Counted from the stretch's first letter, positions 43,867-54,024 are shown. The stretch is DNA of 64,000 bases from Methanomassiliicoccaceae archaeon (GCA_009778575.1 WRJJ01000003.1:1-64000); one strand, 5' to 3'. Program-made: numbers and translations. Notes: generated from the letters alone by a model not told the origin.

Positions 43867-44199
43867 TTGAGCCGAACTGACATGCTTTCGGAAATAAAGA
43901 AGGCTGAAGCGGAGGCGGATGCCAAGGTCGAGAAGGCCGAGGCGGACAAAAAAACAGCCATCGCAGATGCCCGCAGAGATTCTGTGAAGAGAATTCAGGA
44001 TGCTGAGGCGGAAACGCGCAGCAACTACGAATCCTCCATTGCAGCAGAGCAGAAGACCCTTGATGAGAAAAGAGAGGAGTTCCTCGCCGAAGGCGAAGAA
44101 GAAGCCAGATCCATCGAGAAATCTTCCGCGAAAAAGATGAAAGAAGTGAATGATTTTCTTATCGAAAAATTCGAGAGGACGATAGATGCCACTTCCTGA
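43867..44199 (+). CDS. atpH: A-type ATP synthase subunit H (peripheral stalk)
   Basis: 110 residues from a TTG at 43867, preceded by GGGGAG at 43855-43860. Almost entirely one alanine/glutamate/lysine-rich coiled coil (LSEIKKAEAEADAKVEKAEA), as in AhaH. With subunit E it forms the peripheral stalk joining A1 to A0. First gene of the nine-subunit operon; a TATA-like CTTAAGTATG lies about 50 bp upstream. Its end overlaps atpI by 14 bp. Confidence 0.9.
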   Translation: MSRTDMLSEIKKAEAEADAKVEKAEADKKTAIADARRDSVKRIQDAEAETRSNYESSIAAEQKTLDEKREEFLAEGEEEARSIEKSSAKKMKEVNDFLIEKFERTIDATS

Positions 44200-46246
44200 G
44201 TCAATGAGTAGGATCGTGGTCGTGGGCACCAAGACCAGCCTGGAGGAGGCCGTTGAGGCGTTCTACAGCGTCAAGGTGCTGCACGTGATAGATCATACCG
44301 CTGGCGCAGATGATATGTCCCTCGGGACCCCTTTCCACGCGAACTTGAAAGCATCCGAGAGGCTGCTCAAAGTAAGGGCGATGGAAAAAGAGCTTGGGAT
44401 CGGGAAGAACACCGAAACAGCAAGGGTCCCAGTGACGGAGATAAAGAGCCAGATATCATCCGGCAGTGTAGAGGACGTCGAGGCCGAAATTCTAGAGGTG
44501 CTTGATGTCAAGAATGATCTTAATCGGAGAATCACTGAGTTAAACGCTAAAATGAAGAGTTTAGAACTTCTCGCGGCGATCCCTGTGGACCTTGAACTCT
44601 ATTCTGGGTACAAGAGTCTGGCAGTGATCGCGGGTTCGGTAGAGAGCGACCCCTCCGAAGCACTTAAGACGCTTGCGGACTCCGAGTCCTTTGTTTCTTT
44701 CAAAAAGAAAAAAGGCGGAGTCGCTGCGGTGTTCGTAAGGGCGGAGGACAGGGACAAAGCGGCATCGATACTTTCGGAGCACGGGTTCGTAGAGACCATG
44801 GTGCCGGAAGGGAAAGGGCCGGTGTCCGAGGCGCTCGTACTGGCCGGAGAAAGCTTGGCAGACCTCAACGCCAAGCTTGGTTCCGTCGAGAAAGAGGTCG
44901 AAGCACTTCAGTTGAAACATAAAACTTTCCTTTGTGCATCGGACGAGGAACTTTCGATCGAGATCGAGAAGGGAGAGGTCCCTCTCAGGATCGCGGTGGG
45001 AAAACACTCGTACATATTGGATGCCTGGATACCCACCGCCAAGGTGCAGGCCGTCACGGCCGAGCTCGAGTCGAGACTGGGTAACGACGTTCACGTCGAG
45101 TGCGAGGAAACGCGCGGCAGGAACCTGCACGAAGAGGAAGAGGCAGAGGAAAGATTCAAAAAAGTACCTACAAAGCACAACAACGGACTGATAGCAAAGG
45201 AGTTCGAGCACGCCACCAACTTGGTCGCGGTGCCGAAGTACCAGGAGATCGACCCTTCGATCCTGATCATGTTCTTCCTTCCGTTGTTCTTTGGTTTCAT
45301 GATAGGGGACTGCGGCTACGCCATACCGTTCATAATAATCGGGGCGTACGGCCTGAAGGTCACCCGCCATAAGGATTGGCGCGCGATCGCCACCGTGCTG
45401 TTCTTCGGAGGCATATGGTCGTTCATTTTCGGGTTCTTCTTCTTCGGAGAAGCGCTCGGAATGCACTTTATCGGCCATTGGGATGCACCGATGGCCATGA
45501 CATGGGAGGGATTGCTGGGCATACAACTTCCGGATTGGTTCGGCGGAATGATGATAGACGGGCACGGAGTTTCGAAACTCGAGGGCCACGTCGTCATGCT
45601 GCTGAAGCTGACGGTGTACATCGGTATAATCCACATCATGATAGGATACGTGTGCGGCTACCTTAACGTAAGGAGGCAGCACAACAACAAACACGCTTTC
45701 TTAGAAAAGGGCGGATGGATCATCCAGTTCATCGGGATGGTGGTATTCTGCTACGCCATGACACAAGTGCTGTTCAGCAGGGTCGACATGGAGGGTATGG
45801 TCCTATATCTGTTGATAATAGGAATCGTGCTGCTTCTTGCGGGGCTCTCGGTGAATATAAAGTCAGAGGGAGGCAAGGCGGCACTCGAGCTTCCGGGCGT
45901 AATAGGGATGATCTTATCCTACACTCGTTTGGCGGCCATTGGAATGTCCAAGGCCGGCATGGCGATGGCCTTCAATTACATAGTGTTCGGTATGTTCATG
46001 GGAATGATGGACGCAGTAGTATGGCCGGAATGGTACATCATGATACCATGCCTATTGATGCTGGCGTTCCTACACTTTGTAGTATGGACCCTCGGAATAT
46101 TGTCCGCGGGACTGCACGCTCTAAGGCTGCAGTTCGTGGAGCTGATGACGAAGTTCTTCGTCGGCGGCGGGACAAGATACGAGCCACTAAAAATCAAACG
46201 CTTTAAAACGTTCTTAACAAAAACAGAAACAGATAGAGAGGTATAA
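44186..46246 (+). CDS. atpI: A-type ATP synthase subunit I (a subunit)
   Basis: 686 residues. The N-terminal half (1-335) is cytoplasmic and coiled-coil rich; the C-terminal half has seven to eight membrane helices starting ILIMFFLPLFFGFMIGDCGY. The essential arginine of the ion half-channel is in the segment ILSYTRLAAIGMSKAGMAMA. It forms the stator side of the ion path against the c-ring. Overlaps atpH at the start; atpK follows after two bases. Confidence 0.95.
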   Translation: MPLPESMSRIVVVGTKTSLEEAVEAFYSVKVLHVIDHTAGADDMSLGTPFHANLKASERLLKVRAMEKELGIGKNTETARVPVTEIKSQISSGSVEDVEAEILEVLDVKNDLNRRITELNAKMKSLELLAAIPVDLELYSGYKSLAVIAGSVESDPSEALKTLADSESFVSFKKKKGGVAAVFVRAEDRDKAASILSEHGFVETMVPEGKGPVSEALVLAGESLADLNAKLGSVEKEVEALQLKHKTFLCASDEELSIEIEKGEVPLRIAVGKHSYILDAWIPTAKVQAVTAELESRLGNDVHVECEETRGRNLHEEEEAEERFKKVPTKHNNGLIAKEFEHATNLVAVPKYQEIDPSILIMFFLPLFFGFMIGDCGYAIPFIIIGAYGLKVTRHKDWRAIATVLFFGGIWSFIFGFFFFGEALGMHFIGHWDAPMAMTWEGLLGIQLPDWFGGMMIDGHGVSKLEGHVVMLLKLTVYIGIIHIMIGYVCGYLNVRRQHNNKHAFLEKGGWIIQFIGMVVFCYAMTQVLFSRVDMEGMVLYLLIIGIVLLLAGLSVNIKSEGGKAALELPGVIGMILSYTRLAAIGMSKAGMAMAFNYIVFGMFMGMMDAVVWPEWYIMIPCLLMLAFLHFVVWTLGILSAGLHALRLQFVELMTKFFVGGGTRYEPLKIKRFKTFLTKTETDREV

Positions 46247-46248
46247 AA

Positions 46249-46482
46249 ATGGCATTGGAAGGAGAAGCAGCAGGACTCGCCGCTATCGGCGCTGGACTCG
46301 CCGTCGGACTGACCGGCATTGGAGCAGGAATGGGAGAGAAAGACGTAGGCGCGGCCGCGGTCGGAGCGATGACAGAGGACAGGAGCATATTCGGTACGGC
46401 AATGATCTTCATGGTCATTCCCGAGACCATCGTCATCTTCGGTCTTGTTGTGGCTATCATAGCACTATTTGCACTAGGTTAA
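46249..46482 (+). CDS. atpK: A-type ATP synthase subunit K (c-ring proteolipid)
   Basis: 77 residues forming one two-helix hairpin (about 8-30 and 50-76) with a polar loop GEKDVGAAAVGAMTEDRS. The ion-binding carboxylate is Glu59 in VIPETIVIFG. Helix 1 lacks the glutamine usually seen in sodium-binding rings, which leans towards proton coupling, but this is a weak inference. The single-hairpin form gives a full complement of carboxylates per ring. Shine-Dalgarno GAGAGGT precedes the start. Confidence 0.95.
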   Translation: MALEGEAAGLAAIGAGLAVGLTGIGAGMGEKDVGAAAVGAMTEDRSIFGTAMIFMVIPETIVIFGLVVAIIALFALG

Positions 46483-46499
46483 GCGTCTGAGGCCTTCAT

Positions 46500-47057
46500 A
46501 TGGCACTAGATAACGTCATGAAGGAGATCACGGCATCCGCCGACAGGCAGGCAGGCGAGATCGACTCGCAGGCCGAGGCCGAGGTCAGGGCGATCCTGGC
46601 CGAGGCGGATGCATTGATATCTGACATGAAAGAAAAAGAGGACAAGAAGCTCAAAGAAGCAATTGAGCGTCTCAATCGCCAGGAGCTTTCAAGCGCGGAG
46701 CTGGAAAGCAAGAAGATAGTCCTGTCCAAAAAGAAGGAGATCTTAGCCAAGGCTTTCGAGAAAGTGCTTGCCGACCTTGAGTCTGCTCCGAGAGATGTAA
46801 AATTGGAGCAGTACAAGAAAATGGTAAAGTCGGCAAAGACAGTGATCGATAAGCCCAAGGCGGTGATCTCCCCGAAGGATGACTTCACGGCTAAAGAGCT
46901 TGGCGCAAAATCGGTAGAGACAGATCCGCGGATACGCGCGGGGCTGATCCTTCAAAGCGAGGACGGCACCGTAGAGGTCGATATGCAGTATGAGACCATA
47001 CTCCAAACGATCTGGAACCGCGAGATAAAGGCCTTGTCCGATATCCTGTTCGAGTGA
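46500..47057 (+). CDS. atpE: A-type ATP synthase subunit E (peripheral stalk)
   Basis: 185 residues. Coiled-coil N-terminal half rich in Glu/Ala/Lys, then a mixed alpha/beta head ending VDMQYETILQTIWNREIKAL. It anchors the stalk to the top of the A3B3 head. Its stop overlaps the GTG that may start atpC. Confidence 0.92.
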   Translation: MALDNVMKEITASADRQAGEIDSQAEAEVRAILAEADALISDMKEKEDKKLKEAIERLNRQELSSAELESKKIVLSKKKEILAKAFEKVLADLESAPRDVKLEQYKKMVKSAKTVIDKPKAVISPKDDFTAKELGAKSVETDPRIRAGLILQSEDGTVEVDMQYETILQTIWNREIKALSDILFE

Positions 47058-48112
47058 GAGACATGTTCAGGCGCAACAGAAGCAAAGGCAACTACGCGTA
47101 CACGGTCGCCAGGGTAAAGGCCAAAAAGTCCCTCCTGTTGAAAGAAGAAGACTACGACAAGATGCTGATGATGACCGTGCCGGAGATATCCCGCTACATA
47201 AGCGAGGCCGGATACAACAAAGAGATGACGGACCTGGCAGGAAGAATGTCGGGCATCAATCTCTTGGAGCACGCGACACATCTGAACATGGCAAAAGTGT
47301 TCAGCAGCATCCTCCTGTCGTCGACCGGGGAACTTTACGAAATGGTCTCCGCATATCTCGATAAGTGGGACGTGTGGAACCTGAAGGTCATACTCCGCGG
47401 AAAGTCATACGGCCTGGACGCAGAGGACATCAGGGAAGACCTTGTCCCCGCAGGCAGACTCAGCGCCGAATCTTTGGACAAGCTGATCGCTCTTGACACG
47501 GATGACGACATCCTTGCGAGCTTTGGGAAGACCACTCACGTGAGTTTCCCCCCGGAGGTCCTGGCCACTTACAAAGCCGGCGGGAACCTGGGAGTGATCG
47601 AGGATTTCCTGGAGAAAGTGCACTACGAAAGACTGATAGGCAGCATCGACCGCTCGTCGAGGCCCTCTCACCTCTTCTATGATTATATCAGAGAAGAAGT
47701 GGACATGAAGAACTTCGAGACCATCCTGAAGCTGAAAGCGGAAGGGGTATACGGAGAGCAGGTGATGAAATATATCATCAGCGGAGGGAGAAAGATCGAC
47801 GACAGGATGCTGGCGACCATGGCGAACGCCGAGGACATCGGTTCCATGATGTCCGAGGTCGCCCAGCTGGAATTCGGTGAGGCGGTAAAGGAAGCGCTCG
47901 AGTCCAACAATCTCAGGGAGGCTGTGCTGTCCATCAGGAAATACGGTAGACAGAAAGCGAGGAAGTTCTCGCGTCTGTATCCGCTGTCCGTGATCCCGGT
48001 GATCGATTACATGATCAACAAGGAATACGAGGTCAGGAACATCAGGGCCGTGGCAAGGGGAACGGAAAGCGGGCTGGATAGGGAGACTATCAAAGGACTG
48101 TTGGTGATCTGA
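47054..48112 (+). CDS. atpC: A-type ATP synthase subunit C (central stalk, d-like)
   Basis: 352 residues from GTG 47054, or 349 from ATG 47063 (MFRRNRSKGNYAYTVARVKA), which I consider equally likely. All-helical three-fold repeated structure; conserved YTVARVKAKK near the start and RNIRAVARGTESGLD near the end. It sits as a socket between the rotor shaft (D, F) and the K ring. The stop overlaps the ATG of atpF. Confidence 0.93.
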   Translation: MRDMFRRNRSKGNYAYTVARVKAKKSLLLKEEDYDKMLMMTVPEISRYISEAGYNKEMTDLAGRMSGINLLEHATHLNMAKVFSSILLSSTGELYEMVSAYLDKWDVWNLKVILRGKSYGLDAEDIREDLVPAGRLSAESLDKLIALDTDDDILASFGKTTHVSFPPEVLATYKAGGNLGVIEDFLEKVHYERLIGSIDRSSRPSHLFYDYIREEVDMKNFETILKLKAEGVYGEQVMKYIISGGRKIDDRMLATMANAEDIGSMMSEVAQLEFGEAVKEALESNNLREAVLSIRKYGRQKARKFSRLYPLSVIPVIDYMINKEYEVRNIRAVARGTESGLDRETIKGLLVI

Positions 48113-48417
48113 TGGAAATCGCAGTTGTGGGAAGCGAGGAGTTCGTGCTCGGGTTCAGATTGGCTGGACTGAAGCGCGTATTCGTAGCCGACGAAAGTAA
48201 CTACCAGAGCATGATCGTAAAGGCCATGTCCGATGCCAATATCGGTATCTTGGCCGTTGATGCGGGAGACCTGAATTACCTTCCGCACAATTTCAGATCG
48301 AAGATATTGGACTCCATCCAGCCTGTGGTCGTACCGGTGGGCGGAGACGAAAGCGACCTTCGCGAGAAGGTCAAAAGAGCAATTGGCGTTGATTTATACA
48401 AAACAGAGGATGAATAA
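48112..48417 (+). CDS. atpF: A-type ATP synthase subunit F (central stalk)
   Basis: 101 residues: MEIAVVGSEEFVLGFRLAGL is the standard beginning of subunit F, a small CheY-like fold, followed by a flexible C-terminal helix. It binds subunit D in the rotor. Overlaps atpC by one base and is followed without gap by atpA. Confidence 0.93.
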   Translation: MEIAVVGSEEFVLGFRLAGLKRVFVADESNYQSMIVKAMSDANIGILAVDAGDLNYLPHNFRSKILDSIQPVVVPVGGDESDLREKVKRAIGVDLYKTEDE

Positions 48418-50148
48418 ATGAGCACTAAAGGTGTAATCTACAGGGTCGCAGGTCCTGTGGTGACAGCTATCGGGATCGCCCCCAGGATGTACGATGTCGT
48501 ACAGGTGGGGAACGAAGGTCTCATGGGCGAGGTCATCAAGATCGTAGGCGACTACTCTATCATCCAGGTTTATGAGGATACTTCGGGTGTCAAGCCCGGA
48601 GAGCCGGTCTCAAATACCGGGCTCCCTCTTGTCGCGGAACTCGGTCCGGGACTTCTGACCTCCGTTTACGACGGAATCCAGAGGCCTCTTCCCGTGCTCA
48701 GGGACAAAATGGGAGATTACATCTTCCGCGGTGTTTCCGCACCTGGACTTGACAGAGACAAGAAGTGGGAATTCAAGCCCACGGTCAAGAACGGCGAAGA
48801 GGTCGAGGCGGGACAGATCATAGGTACCGTCATGGAAGGTCCGATGATCCATAAGATCATGGTCCCTCCGTCATTCAAGAAAGGAAAGATAAGCGAAGTA
48901 TCCGCAGGCCTGCATACGGTCGATGACGTCATCGCGAAAGTGGACGGACAGGAAGTATGCATGATGCAGAAATGGCCCGTCCGTGTGTCGAGGCCCGTCA
49001 TGGAGAAGTACCAGCCCGATATCCCCCTGGTCACAGGGCAGAGGGTCCTGGATACGATGTTCCCCCTTGCGAAAGGAGGAGCGGCGGCCATCCCCGGTGC
49101 CTTCGGTACCGGAAAGACGGTCACGCAGCAGTCCCTGGCCAAATACTCCAACGCGGAGATCGTGGTCTACATAGGGTGCGGCGAACGCGGCAACGAGATG
49201 ACAGAGGTCCTGACCGAATTCCCGGAGCTGGTGGACCCGACGACGGGCGAGTCGCTGATGAACAGGACCGTCCTGATCGCGAACACGTCCAACATGCCGG
49301 TGGCGGCAAGGGAAGCATCCGTTTACACGGGTATCACCATAGCCGAATACTTCAGGGACATGGGATACGACGTTTCGCTGATGGCGGACTCAACGTCAAG
49401 ATGGGCGGAAGCGATGCGTGAGATATCGTCAAGATTGGAAGAGATGCCCGGAGAGGAAGGATACCCCGCGTACCTTGCGGGCCGTCTCTCGGAGTTCTAC
49501 GAGCGTGCGTGCCGCGCAAAGGCGCTCAGCGGCGAGACGGGTTCGATCTCCGTCATCGGTGCGGTCTCTCCTCCCGGAGGAGACCTGTCCGAGCCGGTCA
49601 CGCAGAACACGCTGCGTATCGTACGTGTGTTCTGGGCGCTCGACACCAAGCTCAGGGAGAGGAGGCACTTCCCGGCGATCAACTGGCTCACATCGTACTC
49701 AATGTACGACAAACAGCTCAGCAACTGGTACAAGCAGAACGTGTCCGAGAACTTCCCCGAGCTCAAGGCTTGGGCGATGCAGATCCTTCAGAAGGAATCG
49801 GAGCTGCAGGAGATCGTGCAGATGGTCGGATCGGACTCCCTGCCGGACGAGCAGAAGATGACGCTCGAAGTGGCCAGGATGATCCGTGAGATATACCTGC
49901 AGCAGAACGCCTACCACCCGATCGACGCATACTGCCCCATAGGCAGACAGTACGTGATGCTGACCCTGATTAAGAAGTATTCCGACCTGGCGGCCAACGC
50001 CCTTGCGGCAGGCATACAGGTCGAGAAGATGTCGCACCTTCCGGTGAGGCAGAGGTTCAACCAGGCCAAATACGAAGAGACCATCGACGCTGAACTCGAG
50101 GCCGTGTCCAAGGACATGGAGGATCAGTTCGCAGAACTGAGGGCGTGA
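48418..50148 (+). CDS. atpA: A-type ATP synthase catalytic subunit A
   Basis: 576 residues, no intein. The P-loop is GAFGTGKT (about 227-234), with the non-homologous bulge domain before it (about 110-190) that distinguishes A/V-type from F-type beta subunits. [11 protein letters not shown] and [13 protein letters not shown]-like [13 protein letters not shown] segments carry catalytic residues. Three copies alternate with subunit B and make ATP. The stop overlaps the GTG upstream of atpB. Confidence 0.97.
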   Translation: MSTKGVIYRVAGPVVTAIGIAPRMYDVVQVGNEGLMGEVIKIVGDYSIIQVYEDTSGVKPGEPVSNTGLPLVAELGPGLLTSVYDGIQRPLPVLRDKMGDYIFRGVSAPGLDRDKKWEFKPTVKNGEEVEAGQIIGTVMEGPMIHKIMVPPSFKKGKISEVSAGLHTVDDVIAKVDGQEVCMMQKWPVRVSRPVMEKYQPDIPLVTGQRVLDTMFPLAKGGAAAIPGAFGTGKTVTQQSLAKYSNAEIVVYIGCGERGNEMTEVLTEFPELVDPTTGESLMNRTVLIANTSNMPVAAREASVYTGITIAEYFRDMGYDVSLMADSTSRWAEAMREISSRLEEMPGEEGYPAYLAGRLSEFYERACRAKALSGETGSISVIGAVSPPGGDLSEPVTQNTLRIVRVFWALDTKLRERRHFPAINWLTSYSMYDKQLSNWYKQNVSENFPELKAWAMQILQKESELQEIVQMVGSDSLPDEQKMTLEVARMIREIYLQQNAYHPIDAYCPIGRQYVMLTLIKKYSDLAANALAAGIQVEKMSHLPVRQRFNQAKYEETIDAELEAVSKDMEDQFAELRA

Positions 50149-51536
50149 GAACAATGACAAAAGCAAAAGTATCCAAGGAGTACAAGACGGTCTCCCAGAT
50201 AGCGGGCCCCCTCGTCTTCGTCAAGAAGACCGAGCCGGTAGGCTATCAGGAGATGGTCAGCGTAAGGCTTTCCGACGGATCGATGAAAAGAGGACAGGTC
50301 CTTGACACATCCGATGAGATCGTGGTGGTCCAGATATTCGAAGGCACCTCCGGTATAGACAGACAGGCGTCCGTGCGCTTCCTCGGCGACACGATGAAGA
50401 TGCCCGTTTCAAGAGATATGCTCGGAAGGGTCCTCTCGGGTGCTGGAGAGCCTCTCGACGGGGGAGCGAGGATCGTTCCGGACAAAGAATTGGACATTGT
50501 CGGAGCGGCCATCAACCCCTGGGCAAGGGACAGTCCGGCGGATTTCATACAGACCGGGATATCCACCATAGATGGGATGAACACCCTCGTCAGAGGGCAG
50601 AAACTTCCTATCTTCTCCGGAGCGGGTCTCCCTCACAACGAGATAGCTCTGCAGATCGCGAGACAGGCAAAGGTCCGCGGCGAGAACGAGGAGTTCGCAG
50701 TGGTGTTCATTGCGCTGGGTATAACGAACGAAGAGAAGCAGATGTTCATGAAAGAGTTCGAGAGGACAGGCGCACTGAAGAGCGCGGTGGTCTTCCTGAA
50801 CCTTGCGGACGACCCTGCCGTCGAGCGTATCGTCACACCCCGTCTCGGCCTGACCACGGCGGAATACATGGCCTTCGAGCTCGGTATGCAGGTCCTTGTC
50901 ATAATGACCGATATCACCAACTACTGCGAGGCTCTGCGTCAGGTCGGCGCTGCAAGAGAAGAGGTTCCCGGAAGACGCGGATACCCCGGATACATGTACA
51001 CCGACCTTGCACAGCTGTATGAGCGTGCCGGAAGGATAAAGGACAAGAAAGGTTCGATCACCCAGATCCCCATTCTCTCAATGCCGGGCGATGATATCAC
51101 CCACCCGATCCCCGACCTTTCGGGATACATCACCGAAGGTCAGATCGTGCTTTCGAGAGAACTGCACCGTAACGGTATCTACCCGCCGGTGAACGTTTCG
51201 TCCTCTCTCAGCCGTCTGATGAACTCAGGTGTCGGAAAGGGCAAGACCCGTGAGGACCACAAAGCGGTCTCCGACCAGCTGTATGCTTCGTATGCGGAAG
51301 GAAAGGACCTCCGCGGCCTGGTGGCCATCGTGGGTAAGGACTCGCTCTCCGCTAAGGACAGGAAGTTCCTCGACTTTGCGGACCTCTTCGAGGACCGCGT
51401 CGTCCGCCAGGGCATCGACGAGGACCGTTCGATCGAGAGGACACTCGAGATCGCGTGGGATATCATGCAGGAACTCGACATCGACCAGCTGAACAGGATC
51501 GACCGTAAGTACATCGAGCAGTATTTGAAGAAGTGA
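50145..51536 (+). CDS. atpB: A-type ATP synthase regulatory subunit B
   Basis: 463 residues from GTG 50145, or 460 from ATG 50154 ([20 protein letters not shown]), which I favour. It resembles subunit A but has no functional P-loop (the region reads [16 protein letters not shown]), the normal condition for [20 protein letters not shown] and [20 protein letters not shown] are signature segments. Non-catalytic nucleotide-site subunit of the head. Confidence 0.97.
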   Translation: MRTMTKAKVSKEYKTVSQIAGPLVFVKKTEPVGYQEMVSVRLSDGSMKRGQVLDTSDEIVVVQIFEGTSGIDRQASVRFLGDTMKMPVSRDMLGRVLSGAGEPLDGGARIVPDKELDIVGAAINPWARDSPADFIQTGISTIDGMNTLVRGQKLPIFSGAGLPHNEIALQIARQAKVRGENEEFAVVFIALGITNEEKQMFMKEFERTGALKSAVVFLNLADDPAVERIVTPRLGLTTAEYMAFELGMQVLVIMTDITNYCEALRQVGAAREEVPGRRGYPGYMYTDLAQLYERAGRIKDKKGSITQIPILSMPGDDITHPIPDLSGYITEGQIVLSRELHRNGIYPPVNVSSSLSRLMNSGVGKGKTREDHKAVSDQLYASYAEGKDLRGLVAIVGKDSLSAKDRKFLDFADLFEDRVVRQGIDEDRSIERTLEIAWDIMQELDIDQLNRIDRKYIEQYLKK

Positions 51537-52177
51537 GCCTCATGGGAACCCAAGACATCACCCCGACACGCTCGGTCCTTCTGGACCTCAAGAAGAAGAT
51601 CAAACTGTCCCAAAGCGGATACAAGATCATGAAGATGAAGAGGGACGGCCTCATCATCGAGTTCTTCGAGGTTCTGGAAAAGGCCAAGAAGATGCGTAAG
51701 GGCGTCTCCTCCGACTATGAAGCGGCGATGGAGAAGATAACCATCGCCCGGGCGGTCGAAGGAGAGATAGCCGTTAAGAGCGCGGCATACGCGCTCAAAA
51801 CGGAACCAGAGGTGAAGCTTGGCAGTAAGAACATAATGGGAATGATGGTCCCTAAGGTGGAAGCCACATCCATACACACCAAAATGACCGACAAGGGCTA
51901 CGGTGTGATAGATACGTCGGCATATATCGAGGAGGCCGCAATGGCCTTTGAGAAACTTCTCGACACCTTGGTCCGCGCGGCCGAGGTCGAGACCACCATG
52001 AAGAAGCTGCTGGATGAGATAGAAAAGACAAAGAGGAGGGTCAACGCCCTTGAGTTCAAGATCATACCTGAGCTCAAAGAGGCCGAAAGTTTCGTCAGGT
52101 TCCGTCTTGAAGAGATGGAAAGGGAGAACACGACCCGCCTCAAGCACCTTAAGAAGAAAGGAGAGGCCGCAGAGTGA
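51533..52177 (+). CDS. atpD: A-type ATP synthase subunit D (rotor shaft)
   Basis: 214 residues from GTG 51533 or 211 from ATG 51542 ([20 protein letters not shown]). Two long helices (about 15-75 and 130-205) form the antiparallel coiled coil of the rotor shaft, with a short central beta-hairpin. Its stop overlaps the start of a small membrane protein gene (GTGA at 52174-52177). Confidence 0.94.
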   Translation: MSLMGTQDITPTRSVLLDLKKKIKLSQSGYKIMKMKRDGLIIEFFEVLEKAKKMRKGVSSDYEAAMEKITIARAVEGEIAVKSAAYALKTEPEVKLGSKNIMGMMVPKVEATSIHTKMTDKGYGVIDTSAYIEEAAMAFEKLLDTLVRAAEVETTMKKLLDEIEKTKRRVNALEFKIIPELKEAESFVRFRLEEMERENTTRLKHLKKKGEAAE

Positions 52178-52317
52178 GGTCTATCAGAGAACGCGTGGAC
52201 GAAACGATGGATGACCCGAAGAAGCTGAAAAGGCTCTTCACATTCATCTGGGCCACGGCGTACTCTATGCTCATCATCGGCTTCATCCTGATCCTCTGGG
52301 TCTTCCTTTACGCCTAA
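52174..52317 (+). CDS. Small one-helix membrane protein at the end of the ATP synthase operon
   Basis: 47 residues from a GTG overlapping the atpD stop (GTGA), ending at TAA 52317. A charged N-terminal half ([20 protein letters not shown]) precedes one transmembrane helix (YSMLIIGFILILWVFLYA). Translational coupling to atpD and the terminator right after it argue that it is real. Position matches ahaG, the last, small gene of the Methanosarcina aha operon; whether they are homologous I cannot tell. An assembly factor or minor membrane subunit is possible (inference). Confidence 0.75.
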   Translation: MRSIRERVDETMDDPKKLKRLFTFIWATAYSMLIIGFILILWVFLYA

Positions 52318-52330
52318 ACCACTTAAAACA

Positions 52331-52343
52331 AATTTCTTTTTTT
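52331..52343 (+). terminator. T-rich terminator of the ATP synthase operon
   Basis: AATTTCTTTTTTT, a pyrimidine-rich T tract 14 bp after the last operon stop, the usual form of archaeal intrinsic termination. It is followed by a small GGATC-AGC-GATCC hairpin at 52344-52356. Confidence 0.65.
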
Positions 52344-52490
52344 AGGATCAGCGATCCACCTTCATTTTGTGAGTATCGGGATATTTCCGCAGAAGACGCA
52401 GGGGTGAGGGGCTATGGAGCCGCAGTCCCCCTACTAAGCGGCCTCGGGGCCACTTGCAAGTAGACACTATTCTGACGCTTATTTAATGCT
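52344..52490 (-). ncRNA. Candidate structured RNA between convergent genes
   Basis: In the minus direction a TATA-like GCATTAAATAAG (52479-52490) would start transcription near 52458. Downstream are hairpins: ACUU-GC-AAGU, GGCC-CCGA-GGCC, and GCCGC pairing with GCGGC across a 14-nt loop, then GGGG/CCCC pairing possibilities. No coding frame of note. Most other convergent gaps in the window are tiny or negative, so a 190-bp GC-rich gap is unusual. No known RNA family (tRNA, C/D, H/ACA) is recognised; low confidence. Confidence 0.3.
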
Positions 52491-52507
52491 TCTTGACGTA
52501 GGCGATG

Positions 52508-53965
52508 TCATTTGGTAAAATCCATCATCTTCGCGACGCCCGTGCCTAGGTGAACGACAGGCATTATCGCGGGGTTCGGATTGAAATTATGCGCCCGCTG
52601 ATATTCCGTCTGGTCCTGCCACGCGGATGCGTTTATTATCTTGATACCGCGGTGGTCCATCTTTCCGGCGCCGTGGACGTGGCCAGAAACGAAAATGTCC
52701 GGGACCCTGTCGATGACAAGATAGTCCTTTTTCTCAGGCGCCATGGCGGTCCTCCCGCCGTACATAGGGGAGAGGTGGCGTCTGGTCAGCATCTCCCTCA
52801 TCACGCTGATGGGATCGTCATAGTTCAGTTTCTGAACGCTTGCCACCCAATCGTCGATGCTCTTGCCGTGGTATGAAAGTATTGTCCGCCCCTCGATCTC
52901 AAGATTTATGGGGTTCCCCGCCATGATGACGTTCGAATCGAACCCCTTTACGAATACCTCGTTCAATGCCGGCTGCGGCTCGGCAAGCCTCACCGCATCA
53001 TGGTTGCCGGGCTGCATGACTATCTTGATATGGTCTGGGATATCCTTTATGTATTCTCCCAGTTTTTCGTACTGTTCATAGATATCAGCGATCATGAGTT
53101 CCTCTTCCTGCCCAGGGAATATACCTATTCCGTCGACAACATCTCCCGGGAGTATGAGATAATCCAGATCCATATCGTACGAGTTGGTCTTCAGCCAAGC
53201 GATCATCTTTTCCCACTCTTTCTCTAAGAACGTAGAGCTTCCGACATGGATGTCCGAAAGGAACGCGACGGAAGCGACTGAGTCCGACGGCACCCAAGTA
53301 CGTCCCGCGGGGACGTCCGGTCTGAATATCTTGTCCGCGATGAACAGGTTCCCTGTGGAAGACGGCCTGCCGGAGACGCCTATCACTTCGTCATTCACGA
53401 ACATATCTCCGTAACAGGGGGAATCTTTCGATATCAGAACAGTGCAGGTCCCGCACTCGTCCTCTAACGATAGGGTGGTGTGGCCGTTCTTCGTTTCTTT
53501 CTTCTCGTAGATCATCCCTATTATCTGCGTTTCCCTTCCGAGGGTCATCGCCCTGGATATCGGAACGGAGGCCCCGAAGTCCCGTCTTTTCTCTATCATC
53601 TTTTTCAGGGCAAAGAATCTGCTCTTGAAGTATGTGGCAAAGTCGGCGATCTTGCCCTCGCAGGTAGAGTCCCCCGTGACATCCGTACCGGGAACGATCG
53701 AGATATCGGAGTGTTTTTTGTTCTTGGGGGCAATGGGGGTCCTTTCCGGCGCAACCGCGGCATCTCCGGCAATGAAGCTCATGATGTCCTTCTTCTCGAT
53801 GAACATGGAGCTTTCCGAAAGTGTGGTCAAAAGGGTGTTCGCAAAGGCCATCGGATCGGAGTTGGAAAGTATCATCTCAAGTGCATCAGGGGAGAAGAAA
53901 AGGTTCCTTCTCGCTGCCGCATTAAGTACCTCCGACCGCATGCAATCCCTAACACCATACTTCAC
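52508..53965 (-). CDS. polB: DNA polymerase D (PolII) small subunit DP1
   Basis: 485 residues. The calcineurin-like phosphoesterase (3'-5' exonuclease) motifs are intact: FLSDIHVGSS (235-244), LPGDVVDG, QPGNHDA, LSYHGKS and SGHVHGAGK. An OB-fold precedes them (about 140-210, with IIGMIYEKKETKNGHTTLSL). It proofreads for the DP2 polymerase subunit, which is not in the window. Either the ATG at 53965 or that at 53941 (MRSEVLNAAARRN) may be the start. Confidence 0.93.
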   Translation of the reverse strand: MKYGVRDCMRSEVLNAAARRNLFFSPDALEMILSNSDPMAFANTLLTTLSESSMFIEKKDIMSFIAGDAAVAPERTPIAPKNKKHSDISIVPGTDVTGDSTCEGKIADFATYFKSRFFALKKMIEKRRDFGASVPISRAMTLGRETQIIGMIYEKKETKNGHTTLSLEDECGTCTVLISKDSPCYGDMFVNDEVIGVSGRPSSTGNLFIADKIFRPDVPAGRTWVPSDSVASVAFLSDIHVGSSTFLEKEWEKMIAWLKTNSYDMDLDYLILPGDVVDGIGIFPGQEEELMIADIYEQYEKLGEYIKDIPDHIKIVMQPGNHDAVRLAEPQPALNEVFVKGFDSNVIMAGNPINLEIEGRTILSYHGKSIDDWVASVQKLNYDDPISVMREMLTRRHLSPMYGGRTAMAPEKKDYLVIDRVPDIFVSGHVHGAGKMDHRGIKIINASAWQDQTEYQRAHNFNPNPAIMPVVHLGTGVAKMMDFTK

Positions 53966-54024
53966 TAAATAACCTTCCCGCCCCCGTAAAGGGAGTTAAA
54001 TATGCACAACTCCTGCACGGCATC

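Noticed and set aside
52380-52460. tRNA gene in the GC-rich gap after the ATP synthase operon
   Set aside because: Hairpins are present but there is no acceptor stem pairing and no T-loop consensus.
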